DNA of 64,000 nucleotides from Xiphophorus maculatus (Eukaryota > Chordata > Actinopteri > Cyprinodontiformes > Poeciliidae): NCBI RefSeq assembly GCF_002775205.1, contig NC_036456.1:26819850-26883849 (forward strand), written 5' to 3'. Positions 51,330 through 62,926 of this stretch are shown in pieces. The translations under genes were made by a program, and so were the position numbers. Numbering within the stretch: position 1 is the stretch's first letter; each line of letters opens with the position of its first letter. The notes beneath the pieces were generated by a model. That model worked only from the letters and a program-made list of their open reading frames with translations, ran no database searches and was not told the DNA's origin.

Positions 51330-51334
51330 GGAGC

Positions 51335-51498
51335 GTTGTTTTAGCAGCTGCTGAAAGTAACTAAAAAGTTATTTTTAATGTAACTTAGTTACTTTCCAAA
51401 TCAAGTAGTCAGTAATCTAACTAAGTTACTTTTTCAAGGAATAATCAGTAATCCGATTAAAGTTACTTTCTCAGAGTAACTTTGCCATCACTGCTGAA
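51335..51498. mobile_element. hAT-like terminal fragment
   Basis: The end AGAGTAACTTTGCCATCACTG, preceded by ATCCGATTAAAGTTACT and related words, is the inverse of the CAGTGATGGCAAAGTTACT-type terminus of abundant fish hAT elements. The other end is not evident. Confidence 0.5.
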
Positions 51499-52139
51499 GA
51501 GATATCTGGAAGTGTATTTTGGAAAAGCTAAATTCCTCCTAAAGTATCTCCAGCTTTTCTTTTCAGATATTTTTAATAATTATTCTGTCAAATCATATAT
51601 TGTTTATATAGCATTTTGACATTTCATTGAAAAATAATTTTTAAAAATTGTAAAACATTTTGAAAAGCCACAATTTTCACCTTGAGAATAGGTTGACAGG
51701 AGCACTTTGCGATCTTCTAATCTGTTTTTAAGTGCATGGCATGTACTTAAAAACACAATGGTTTTAAGTGAGCAAATTGGAATATTTTTGCAGATTTATG
51801 AAGCAGTCTTTAAGTATGTGAAATCTGCATTCTCCATATGGCCCACACTACTGAGCTATTTCTATATTGTGAAATCTAAAGAATTTAACAAGTCATAATT
51901 AAGCTTAAGATATCTTAAGTTACAATTGTGTGAGCTTTCAAATTGTAAATCATGCTATTTAAGATTCAAGGTCTTGCTTAGATACATCAAAATGTAACTG
52001 AAGATATATTGAATTGTTATTTTTACAAGTCAGAATGGAAATGGAAATATCCTAAATTACTATTCAGAATAGTCAAAATGTAGTTCTTTATAGATATCTA
52101 TGTACAGTTAAGCGGACAAAACCAATTATATATTAAAAC

Positions 52140-53508
52140 ACATGTGTCAAACTCAAGGCCCGCGGGCCACATGTGGCCCGCTACGTCATTTTATGTGGCC
52201 CTCTCCCCCCCACCACCGTTTTACATCCCCATTGATTGACTTCAAATAAGTTTTGAGCACGAATTGACTACAAACTACATCTCCCATAATGCCTTCCGAT
52301 TCTTACCAGCCAACATTACGGCTTCTCGCCACTAGAGTGCAGCAGAGTCACCTCAAGCTGATTATTAATTTTCCCAGCGAATAAAACTGAAACGTCGACA
52401 AGCTAACAAGCTAAAGAGTGAAGTTCCGTGATGTTTCAATCTTTTACCGTCTCCTGCCCCCTGATTTGATGCCACAGCTGTTTTGCCCATGTTTGGAAGC
52501 ACCTATCTGTGCGAACGGATGTTTTCAAAAATGAATTTAAACAAGACCAAGTACAGATCGCGCATTACTGATAAAAACCTACACGCCGTTTTGCGGATCG
52601 CCACAGCACAAGAACTAAAACCGGACATCGACGAACTGACCAGGGGGAAACATTGGTAAGCACGAACAAACTAAATTTAAATAGAATGAATGTAAAACCA
52701 AAACTCAGTATACTGGAATATGCATATAGTTTATTGATTTTGCTTGTGTTTTGTTTATTTACAGAACACAACACAATGAGGATGTGTGAGTTGGTGACAG
52801 GGTGAAGAGGATCAGCTTTGTGTTCAAGGACAGGCAACATCACCTCATTGTTTTGTTCTTATGTGAAATACATGTTTGTTGTGTAATAAATAACGAAAAA
52901 GTTTTGTGAATGAAGTTGAGAGTTAATATCAAAACTTGTTTTTATTCTTTGTCTGCTTATCTTTAAAGCAGACAAAGATTAATTTTCCCAGCGAATAAAA
53001 CTGAAACATGGACAAGCTAACAAGCTAAAGAGCGAAGTTTAGCTGAGCAGCTTAAAAATACTGTAACAATTGTACAATTGTAATTTTTAAACTGAGCAGT
53101 AATTTTACATCCATGCAAACTCAAATGTAATATTTAAAACTTGAATACATAAAATCAGTTATTTAACAATATGAGGTGTTTAATTTATTTTTAACATTGT
53201 ATTTTCATACATTTATGCTAGGGTTGCCCAAGTCTAGTTTTCCAGACCTTTCACTCTGCAACTTTAGATGCATTCTCTCTCTAACACACCTGGATCATTG
53301 ACTAATTCATAGGCCTCTACAGAACTGAGTTGCTGCTAATGAGGGAAGTCAACTTTTTGTCCGGGGTATGTTTTAGCAGGGACGCATCTAAAAGTTGCAG
53401 TCTGGAGGACTGTACTTGTTCATTCCTGATTTATACGTCAATGTGGCCCGTTGAGGGTGGCCAATATGCTGAAGTGGCCCTTGGTGAAATTGAGTTTGAC
53501 ACCCCTGT
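52140..53508 (+). mobile_element. hAT element with transposase C-terminal remnant
   Basis: Ends ACATGTGTCAAACTCAA and TTGAGTTTGACACCCCTGT are inverted, flanked by a perfect 8-bp duplication ATTAAAAC (52132-52139 and 53509-53516). Block A at 4253-4260 shows the single-copy empty site. Positions 52486-52659 encode [16 protein letters not shown] and [20 protein letters not shown], ending at TAA: the hAT dimerisation domain of a SCAND3/GTF2IRD2-like transposase. The rest of the gene is deleted. Confidence 0.9.
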
Positions 53509-53601
53509 ATTAAAACGACCTGCCATAGGATTTCTTACCTGGAGAACACACCTGTCTTGTTGCGTTGTTAAAAAAACAGACAGGAAAGTTTCACTTTCAC
53601 C

Positions 53602-54877
53602 TAGGCCTGTCGCGATAAACGATAAATCGATTAATCGTACGATAAATTAAAACTATCGACGTCATTTCAATTATCGGCATTATCGTCTCTTCCGGCCTTT
53701 TTCTCTTTCTGTTGATGACACCGAATGAAAAAAGGCTCAACTCCGGTGCTCTCCACTGACTCCTCCCTTCCTCATTTCCTCAGTGTAAAGCCCAGCGCAC
53801 ACGACACGATCTTAAAGCTGTCGGCCGATTGTCGGCCCATTTTTAAAACCTGACAGACCACACATTAGCCGACAGAAATCCTAGGTATAACGGTTCGATC
53901 GGGTTCGTTCCTGCCGTGTGGTGTCCAACAATGGGCACAAAATAATGGCTGCAAGTCCAGTGAACTAATTTTAAAACCAGACATTAATCAATGCTTTACT
54001 ACAATCTACCTGCAATGCATGTGGCTAGTGTCAGCGTAAAGTCCTGACTGAATGAAAATCATTATAACCTATTTACGTCACGTTAACGAAGAACAGCTGA
54101 AAAGTTACCGGGTTTATCAACTGCGGTAGCAATTTCGCTCCAACTCCTCCTCTTGTCATTTCTATATTCTTTGCATGTTGAATAAACATTAATGTTGTTT
54201 CCACGTCGGCTGGACTTCGGGTTGCTCCGTGTCAGCTGTTTGGGATTCCCCGACGTAATTTCCCCTCAGAAAACACTGAGGAGAATCCGCGCTTTCTGAT
54301 TGGCTACCTGTCACATTCAACAGGCTGCTTAAGATCCCAGTCGGGGAAAACCCCTGATTTAGATCGGAGCGGCAACGAGGATCTACCGTAACACCACACA
54401 ACCTTAGAAAGACCAACGTTTTAAGATTGTCATAAGGGGAAAAATAGGAGCAAAAAATCGTGTAGTGTGAACTATTGCATCAGGTAGTCGATGTGCCCAT
54501 CTTCTCTATTCAAATCTAATTATGACTGAAGGGCAACATAATATACAGACTTCATAATCTGCACTCTTTTGGTTGAATGCAGTATTTATTTCCACTTTGG
54601 CTTTATGTTGTTTAGTTTTTATCAAGTACATTTTTTGTTAATGGAGACTGAGAATCCATTTTGTTTTTGGTTGTTTTGTTTATTTTGTTTATCAGCTCCA
54701 GTGTTAAATATTCTTTTGAAAATAAAGTGTATCTATCTTTGACAGGAAATCACATGCATTATTACGTCATTTCCATTAAATCAGTGTAAAAAGGTCTTCA
54801 GACAATATTATCGCTTATCGCAATAATTTTTTGAGACAATTAATCGCTCAGCAAAATTTGCTATCGTGACAGGCCTA
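53602..54877. mobile_element. Non-autonomous hAT element, TAGGCCTGTCGCGATAA family (1)
   Basis: Termini TAGGCCTGTCGCGATAA and CTATCGTGACAGGCCTA are inverted. The 8-bp duplication CTTTCACC is perfect (53594-53601 and 54878-54885), and block A around 4336 shows the empty site. At 1276 bp it has no transposase. It is very similar to the element at 57354. Confidence 0.92.
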
Positions 54878-56152
54878 CTTTCACCCGTTTCTGTTGCGCA
54901 GATTATTTTCTATCAACCTCCAACGGAAGGTAAGATAATCCTGTCGTTGCGGACGCAGCTGTGTAAATAATGATTAATCTATCAATAGGATTCCTCTTTA
55001 TGATTTATTCCATGTTACAGGACCAGCAGCAGCTGATCAGTTCAGAGGAATGAGGAGAACGGCTCAAGAAGCCTCGTTAATTTTCGACCTTTTGTTTTAT
55101 CCACCTAGAATCTGCAGATAGAGAAGCTGCTCCATCCCAGGTGAGGCTCAGCTCACTGCTGCCTCACCTGCATTTTAATGGGAAAATGCAAAAATTCTGC
55201 AATTTGGAAGAAATAAATAATCAGAATTGGTTAAGCTAAATGAAAAATAGGTACTTTATAGTAGAAACCACAGTATGGAAATAGCAATATAAATTATTTT
55301 ATCATTATATATTATTTTTAAATGATAACAGGTGAGGCTCTGCCTCTATACACACACACACACACTGCACTTGTGTGGAAGGTTACATCTTGATATTAAG
55401 CAGCTTGTAGTTTAATTTGCCATAACTAATGACTGCCGCCTTTTGTGCAAACATCCTTCTGTTCTCTAGCACCTCTTGTAAAATCTAGTTGGACACAAAA
55501 AGTATGAAAACCACACATCTATTCTCATTTAATCTTTTATTGATAATCAGTTTATTGCTCTGAACAGTTACTCCATGACAAACATTTAATTTTCCTGTCA
55601 GTGCTATAATAGTGATATACATGAATAAATATAGTATTTATTCATATATTATTACAGTAATATTAGAGCAGACAGAAATCAACAACTGCAATTTGGTACA
55701 AAACCATGTTATGTCCAGGTCATGTGGGTGAACAAATCAGATCGATCATCAGGACAGAGTAAAAGCAGCAAAGCGCCAGAAACATAATCAGTGCTATCTG
55801 TAAGAGTTTATGAGCCGAATGTACAACAAACACAATGAAATGTTATGAATTAGTGGAAGAACTTTATAAATCTGTCTTTTTATTCAGTAATCTATTGCTT
55901 GATTCTCATTGTTTTTAAAGAGTAATCTCACCATATTGCCATTTTTTATGAAAACCAACCACCAGATTTAGAACAACAACAGTCAAACGAGTAAACTGAA
56001 CTAAGACATGCAGAAAAGAAAAGAAAAATGTGGCTTTTAGCGTCAACAACCAACAGGAACAGCTGCTGTGGAGAAAATCCGAGGTAAACCCAAGCTATTC
56101 TAATTTTTAAACAAGTACCGACGTTGTTTCTTGGCGTCTTTTGCCTTCATGA

Positions 56153-56367
56153 TCAATTCCGTGGCCGTTGCCGCAGGTTGTAGCCGGACGTGGGTACGGC
56201 ATTCCTCTTCCGGAGCAGGACGTCTTCGGCGAACTCCCACACAGCGCCCGCCCCGCCGCCATGCTTGCAGTCAAACTTGCGGGCTTTGATGGCTTTGGGA
56301 TGGGCATCCGTCGGTGCCGCGCTCAGACCCGCCAGCCCCAGACATCTGGCAGACACTGCTTCACAGC
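56153..56367 (-). CDS. cmas: cmas exon 8, copy C
   Basis: Acceptor CTCCCAG above 56367, stop TGA at 56153-56155. It reads CEAVSARCLGLAGLSAAPTD, AHPKAIKARKFDCKHGG and GAVWEFAEDVLLRKRN, then a divergent tail ending RQRPRN. It has the same length (215 bp) as copy B. IRAGKFACK has become IKARKFDCK. The frame is open. Confidence 0.82.
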
Positions 56368-57353
56368 CTGGGAGGAAAAATGCAGGAAAATATTTACTTT
56401 ACTGTTCCACCAACAGGACGGCCATTAGGAGGCTAGCTCACTTCACAGATTTCCCAAGTTCTGTCTGTTTAAACTAATTTAAAATGGCTTAAAACATTAT
56501 AAATGCAGTAAAATGTTATGCTTACAGGCCTTATTTGTATAAAAATAATTTTAATAGCAAATACTTAATGCTAGAACATGATTGTTAGTAGAGGGTGAGC
56601 ATAAAAACCTTAGTTTGTGTCTTATTTTGTTAATTTTAGCCAATTATAATAACCACTTTAACAGAAAAGATTGAACTTTTAGCCCCAGGAAAAAAACAAA
56701 TATATTACAACGGCCCTCTATAAAAAAAATCATGCTAAAGCAGGTTAAACAGTTAACACATTTTTAACTGGAAAGGAATAAAATGAAATAGTTTTCTATT
56801 CTCTATTTTTTCCCAGTTATTCAGACCTGAAAAATATTTCAATTAAACATTTTTCCAGATTGCTGAGACCTGAGAAATTACTTTTACCCAGTAAAATATT
56901 TATTTATTTATTGTACTTTATTGCACAAAATAATCTGTTAATGCTTAACTAAATAAATTAATCCACATTAATACTCAAAAAACAACAATATCACTTTTCC
57001 CACATTAGAAGCTAAATGTTAAGCTCTCTTGGCTGTGCTGGTTGCTGGGAGACCAATAAATGCTAATATTTTAACACGAACCTAAATCAAATTCTACTCA
57101 AGGCCTCATGCAACCTTGGACCGGCCCTGCATGATGAGTTAAAGCTGCTGCTGGATACAGAAGGACAAACGGGAGATTTAATTTGTGTGGCTTTAGTAGC
57201 TCTTCCATTTGCTGTCTATTGAGTTTTTAATAAGAGCCACAGAAACCGTTTTGATTGCCCGAACTTTATGGGACAATTTTGTTTTTATCTCCACGCCGCC
57301 ATGCGCATTAACTCTGACTGAATAAGTACACAAAGCATTTGGTAAGGTGTGAC

Positions 57354-58634
57354 TAGGCCTGTCGCGCTAAACGGTAAATCAATTAATCGTACGATAAATT
57401 AAAGCTATCGACGTCATTTTAATTATCGGCATTATCGTCTCTTCCGGCCTTTTTCTCTTTCTGTTGATGACATTGAATGAAAAAAGGCTCAACTCCGGTG
57501 CTCTCCACTGACTCCTCCCTTCCTCATTTACTCAGTGTAAAGCCCAGCGCACACGAGCTGTCAGCCGATTGTCGGCCCATTTTCAAACCCTGACAGACCA
57601 CACATTAGCCGACAGAAATCCTAGGTATAACGGTTCGATCGGGTTCGTTCCTGCCGTGTGGTGTCCAACAATGGGCACAAAATAATGGCTACAAGTCCAG
57701 TTAACTAATTTTAAAACCAGACATTAATCAATGCTTTACTACAATCTACCTGCAATGCATGTGGCTAGTGTCAGCGTAAAGTCCTGACTGAATGAAAATC
57801 ATTAGAACCTATTTACTTCACATTAACGAAGAACAGCTGAAAAGTTACCGGGTTTATCAACTGCGGTAGCAATTTCGCTCCAACTCCTCCTCTTGTCATT
57901 TCTATATTCTTTGCATGTTGAATAAACATTAATGTTGTTTCCACATATCATCTCCAATGTCCGCTGGACTTCGGGTTGCGCCGTTTCAGCTGTTTGGGAT
58001 TCCCCTCCGTAATTTCCACTCAGAAAACACGGAGGAGAATCCTGCTTTCTGATTGGCTACCTGTCACATTCAACAGGCAACTTTAAGAAGCTCCCAGTCG
58101 GAGAAAACCTCTGATTTAGATCGGAGCGGCAACGATGATCTACCATAACACACCACATAATCTTAGAAAGACCAACGATCTAAGATTGTTGTAAGGGGAA
58201 AAATAGGAGCAAAAAATCGTGTAGTGTGAACTATTGCATCAGGTAGTCGATGTGCCCATTTTCTCTATTTAAATCTAATTATTACTGAAGGGCAACATAA
58301 TATACAGACTTCATAATCTGCACTCTTTTGGTTGAATGCAGTATTTATTTCCACTTTGGCTTTATGTTGTTTAGTTTTTATTCAAGTGAGTTTTTTGTTA
58401 ATGGAGACCATTTTATTTTTGTTTTTGGTTGTTTTGTTTATTTTGTTTATCAGCTCCAGTGTTAAATATTCTTTTGAAAATAAAGTGTATCTATCTTTGG
58501 CAGGAAATCACATGCATTATTACATCATTGCCATTGAATCAGTGTAAAAAGATCTTCAAACAATATTATCGTTTATCGCAATAATTTTTGAGACAATTAA
58601 TCGTTGAGCAAAATTTGCTATTGTGACAGGCCTA
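57354..58634. mobile_element. Non-autonomous hAT element, TAGGCCTGTCGCG family (2)
   Basis: Same family as 53602-54877, 1281 bp. Termini TAGGCCTGTCGCG and TGTGACAGGCCTA, perfect duplication GGTGTGAC (57346-57353 and 58635-58642). Block B at about 14625 is the empty site. No transposase was found. Confidence 0.92.
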
Positions 58635-59478
58635 GGTGTGACGGACGTGTAACTGTAAAAATAATAATAAAATAAAACCAGCGTGCTGCGTGACTACGAG
58701 GCAAGTGTGAAAACTCCTCCACCGGCTGAACTGCTTCACCACAAACAAACTGGGAACAAATACATAAACATCATCAGTGCAGGTCAGCTGCTGTTCAGTT
58801 TGAGTGAAAGGAGGCAAACTTCAGATATCAAGCAGCAACATTGTGTGAAGCAACACGCAGAGGCGCCATCTCTGTGATTGGACCACGCTCCGGGTTTGTG
58901 ACCATTTAAATGCATCAACTATAAATCTTTAAGGAATAATTCTGCTCTGCCAGTGAAACGCTCAAAGCAACAGAAACTTTTGCAGTCCGGCTTATAAAAA
59001 ATAAAAATAAATGTTAAGGGACTTTTTTTCAAAAACAAAAACAAGCAACGCGTAGCCTGGTGGGGGGCCAAGTGAAGCCTGGCGGGCCACCAGGCTTATA
59101 ATACACTGGAGGAAACCCAGTCTACCCACTAACACCAAAAAAGCAGGGATGTAAAACTAATTTTTATTTTGATCAAAATCAAGATCAAGAATGCATTTAA
59201 AGGGTTGATAGTTATTGGGTAGTTTTACTAATAAATTTTGCTACAAACTGTTAAAATATGAACGCGAGCCTCGACTTGACACATCTGTCCTACAGTTTCC
59301 AGTTTATTTAGATCAATATAACCAAATTTCCTTAATCTTATCACCAGCAGCTCGTTTGATGACTATAGGCTTTAAACTATAACATTCATTTTCTACAAAA
59401 TCTCTTGAAAATTTAAGCATCTTTGAAAACATCAACCAGACAAAAGTCAAAAAAAGTTTAAAAAGTCCAGATTTTTAC

Positions 59479-59632
59479 CCATGTAGGCCACCTCCTTCCA
59501 GTCCAGCTTCTTCTTCTCCACCATCGACTGCACATCTTTTAGTGGATCCTTTCCGACCATCATCACTTCCCAGCCTATCATCGTCAGAGGATGTTGGAGC
59601 GCGACGTCCTCCTCGAAGATCACCAGCACCAC
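59479..59632 (-). CDS. cmas: cmas exon 7, copy C
   Basis: Acceptor CCTCCAG, donor GGGTAAAA, 154 bp. It reads VVLVIFEEDVALQHPLTMIG, WEVMMVGKDPLKDVQSMVEK and KKLDWKEVAYMG. Three codons shorter than copy B but in frame, so a functional paralogue is possible. Confidence 0.82.
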
Positions 59633-59713
59633 CTGGAGGACAGGAGGTGTAAGGCGTTACAAGACACAGGTCAAAGTTTTTCCTTTGATGTTGATAAAGG
59701 CGACAGATCCGAC

Positions 59714-60032
59714 CTCCACATCGTCTTTCTGCAAATTCCTGAGTCCTTCTATGTCTCTGCTGTGGATGGAGACACTGAATCCTTCTGTGTTGCTGCTGTG
59801 GATGGAGACACTGAGTCGTTCTGTGTCTCTGCTCTTAGTAGAGGACCCTTCAGAATCGGACACGTTATCAGAGAACACTCCAGAATCAATGTCACACGGG
59901 CCACCAGCAAAGGACACTCCAGGCCTGTCCAGGGACCCAGACAAGTGGCCCCGTCTTTTGGTCAAACATCCGGAAACTTCACAGAACATCAGTCTGAGGA
60001 GTACGGTTACTCCCCGGCCAAAGTAACCGTAC
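59714..60032 (-). CDS. cmas: cmas exon 6, copy C, with longer tandem repeat
   Basis: Acceptor CCCAACAG, donor GAG|GTCGGA as in copy B. It begins RYGYFGRGVTVLLRLMFCEV, then SGCLTKRRGHLSGS, and carries three repeat units (RDTERLSVSIHS, SNTEGFSVSIHS, RDIEGLRNLQ) against two in copy B. It stays in frame. A four-residue gain near the start (VLLR) also distinguishes it. Exons 1-5 for this copy are not in the window. Confidence 0.75.
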
Positions 60033-60448
60033 CTGTTGGGAGAAGCAGAGAACCCAAACATAAACATAAAGTTCAGCAGGATGTCCAGATGGACAAAAGA
60101 ACTAAAATTAAACAAAGGGAAAAATTTAAATAAAAGGTTCAAAGGTGAAATCTCAAGAATCTGAAATATATATATATTTTAAGAGTAAAAGGTAACTTAT
60201 TATGCTTCCTTGAACAGGTTAAGATAGGTATGAGCCAGAAAAGACATGTTTATTACATTTTTTGCAAAAATTCATTCTTAGAGATTTCAGTCTGATCAGT
60301 TCTGTTTTAGGACAATCCTGTCACTTTAAATCCAAAGCTGCTGCTGGCCAGAATGGCTACAAAAAGATGAGAAATTATACAAGTGTATATCTTTGAAAAG
60401 CAGAAATGGAGCCTCCTGCACAAACAACAAGAAAGCTAAAATGGTTTT

Positions 60449-60662
60449 TGTTGACAGTATGAATGTTTTTGTGCGCCCATTTGTTGTTTTTATCATTATT
60501 GGATTATTGTGTGTCACATCACGTGACCTGTCTAATTTAAGACACTCGTGTACAATAAAGGGTGTGTCCTTCAAGCAAAGGGGGTTCAACACGAAAGCCA
60601 CAACCCGTGTGAGTCTCATGCTGTCACGTTGAACGCTGTGCCGAAGAGTGACTCTGCTAACA
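60449..60662 (+). mobile_element. 5' LTR of Ty1/copia element
   Basis: Starts TGTTGACAG, ends GCTAACA (TG...CA with inverted TGTT/AACA), 214 bp, with ACAATAAAGG near 60550 as polyadenylation signal. The block B paralogue at about 16465 lacks it. A primer-binding site follows immediately. Confidence 0.8.
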
Positions 60663-60676
60663 GGTTATGGGCCCAG
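60663..60676 (+). other. Primer-binding site for an internal initiator-tRNA-Met fragment
   Basis: GGTTATGGGCCCAG is complementary to CTGGGCCCATAACC, the anticodon-arm sequence of vertebrate initiator tRNA-Met. Copia-type elements prime with a half-tRNA cut in the anticodon loop rather than with a tRNA 3' end. Confidence 0.85.
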
Positions 60677-60748
60677 AATCAATGAAGAAACGGGTAAATG
60701 TCCCGACAGACAGACAGTGAACACCTGCTGTGTAGGTAAACAAGGAAA

Positions 60749-61407
60749 ATGAACAGAAGAGAAAAAGACTTGCCGCACAGCCGCTGGTCAAGACTTCTCT
60801 TTGATGGAGACGAGAAAAATTACGAACTATGGGAGACAAAGTTTTTAGGACATCTACGATTGCAAGGGCTGAAAGAGACAATTTTGAAAAGCCCCCCGAT
60901 GAAGACGATGAAGAGGAAGACGAAAAGAAAAACGCTGAGGCTTATGCAGAGCTCATTCAGTTTTTGGATGACAAGTGTCTATCACTTATTATGCGTGACG
61001 CGGCAGACGACGGATGTGCGGCGCTTGGAATCCTGCGGGCCCATTACGCCGGCAAAGGAAAGCCCAGAGTGATTAACCTGTATACCGAGCTGACTTCACT
61101 GCAGAAATCACCCTGTGAGACAGTTACTGAGTACATCATCAGAGCTGAGACCGCGATCACCGCGTTGAGGAGTGCAGGTGAGGAGCTGAGCGATGGACTT
61201 CTGATCGCCATGGTCCTGAAAGGACTTCCAGGGATATTTAAGCCATTTGCTATTTATATCACTCAAAGCGAAGATGGTGATAAGTTGACTTTTGCAGAGG
61301 TTAAGACTAAACTCAGAAGTTTTGAAGACATTGAAAATATGCGTGCCACAGTATCTGAGGACAATGTGATGAAAGCTAAGGCACATTTTGGCACGAGGTG
61401 CAAATGA
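60749..61407 (+). pseudogene. Ty1/copia Gag, frameshifted
   Basis: ATG 60749 starts [20 protein letters not shown] and ...[17 protein letters not shown], the usual copia Gag opening. The frame shifts at about 60885 into the one that runs to 61407, with UBN2-type Gag features ([47 protein letters not shown]). A second shift follows before the zinc knuckle. Confidence 0.85.
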
Positions 61408-62384
61408 TCCTGGAGCAGGAAGTTCTGAGATGGTGTGTTTTAAATCTGGGAGTAAAGGCCACATAAGCAGAACCTGCCAGCGGAAGCAGTGGTGCAGTTA
61501 CTGTAAGAATAACAGTCACAGCAACGCAACCTGCAGACGGAGAAAACAACGAGACAACGCACGGAAAGTAGTCGAAGAGACGGGCGGCAATAAAGAGTTT
61601 GCTTTCCGGGTGAGCGACGCTGACACGCGAGTGGACGACATCAAGAGGAGAGGTCTGATGGTGGATGCTGGGGCGATGTCGCACATAATCACCGACATCA
61701 GGAAGTTTCGGAAGCTTGATGGGAGTTTCCAGGCCGAGACGCACTGCATGGAATTGGCTGATGGATCCAGGTGTCTTGGGGTTACTAAGCAACGAGGAGA
61801 CGCGGAAGTGTGTTTGATCGACAGTAGAGGTCGACGTCTTAAAACAGTGCTGAGGAACACATTATACATCCCTTCATATCCGCAAGACATCTTCTCAGTG
61901 AAATCTGCAACATCCAGCAGAGCAACGGTGATCTTCAAAGAAGGAAAGAACGTTCTTCTCAGAGACAATACCAAGTTCCCCATTCACGTATGTAACAAAT
62001 TGTATTACTTACAAACAATGGACAATGAATGTGGTGATCAGTGTAAAAAATGTTATGACTTACAAAGTTGGCATGAGATTCTTGGACATTGCAATTACAG
62101 AGATGTACTGAAGCGAAGAAATGTTGTTCAAGGCATGGAAATTAAAGGGAGAGGTGAACCGAAGCCATATTGTGAAGTCTGCACAAAAGGAAAATTTGTT
62201 CAAACTAGAAACAAGGAGCCAGATGCAAGAGCTAAAGAACCGCTAGCAATGGTCCACACAGATTTAGCAGGACCTATAGACCCAATGTCCAAAGATGGTC
62301 ACAGATATGCATTATCCTTCACAGATGATTATTCCAGTGCAGTCTTTGTATACTTTTTGAAAAACAAGAGTGACACAGTACAAG
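61397..62384 (+). pseudogene. Ty1/copia zinc knuckle, protease and integrase N-part
   Basis: A zinc knuckle with one cysteine changed (CFKSGSKGHISRTC), a protease with MVDAGAMSHII at about 61660, the GAG-pre-integrase motif WHEILGHCNYRDVLKR at about 62070, a zinc motif C-x2-C (YCEVCTKGKF), then integrase HTDLAGPIDPMSKDG. The frame is interrupted at 62385 by a solo LTR. Confidence 0.88.
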
Positions 62385-62926
62385 TGTAACATAGTGAATG
62401 TTGTATAGAATTCCACTTGTCATTACTTCCAAGTTTGGGTTCATGTGTAATGGGTGAAACAGCACCCCCTCCTGGTGGTTGGCAGTGTTAAATATACAGA
62501 ACGCAGATATCTCGTTGCCAGTTCATGAGAGATGAGCGCGAGGTAGGTTCACTGAGTTTAACGCTCTGGTAAAATGTTATGTTAGCTTGATGCTAACATG
62601 AAATACTATTCCTTGTAAGGTGCTGTACCCGCTGTGATGAACCTGATTCCTGATCAGTCGTTATTCTGTTCCATACAGATACATATTGTTTTATTTCTTT
62701 GTATTTCTGTCTAATATTAATGTATTAAATACGGCCGTTGGCCAGTTCATGAGAAATGACCGCGAGGTGCTGTACCCGCTGTGATGAACCTGATTCCTGA
62801 TCAGTTGTTATCCTGTTCCATACAGATAAAAATCATTTCATCTCATCCTGTCTCCTGGCCCTTATTCACACAACGCAGAACTGAGTTGAACTGAGCTAGA
62901 ACCCGATCACGATTAACGAGGTTACA
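62385..62926. mobile_element. Solo LTR inserted in the copia integrase gene
   Basis: 542 bp beginning TGTAACATAG and ending CGAGGTTACA (inverted TGTAAC/GTTACA), with CAAG (or ACAAG) duplicated on both sides. Removing it restores the frame (VQATEKFIAD). Inside, a segment GTGCTGTACCCGCTGTGATG to CTGTTCCATACAGAT occurs twice (about 62620-62684 and 62767-62827). It differs from the host element's own LTR. Confidence 0.85.

Larger units (their letters stand above)
51845..60445. repeat. Segmental duplication block C (cmas exons 8, 7, 6)
   Basis: Matches block A (3967-6511) and block B (10470-16490) once three hAT insertions are removed. It is interrupted at 60449 by the copia LTR, with more cmas sequence possibly lying beyond the window. 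Confidence 0.85.

Noticed and set aside
58332..58547. Hydrophobic 71-codon open frame
   Set aside because: It lies inside a non-autonomous hAT, is T-rich, and does not hold in the sister copy at 54.6 kb.
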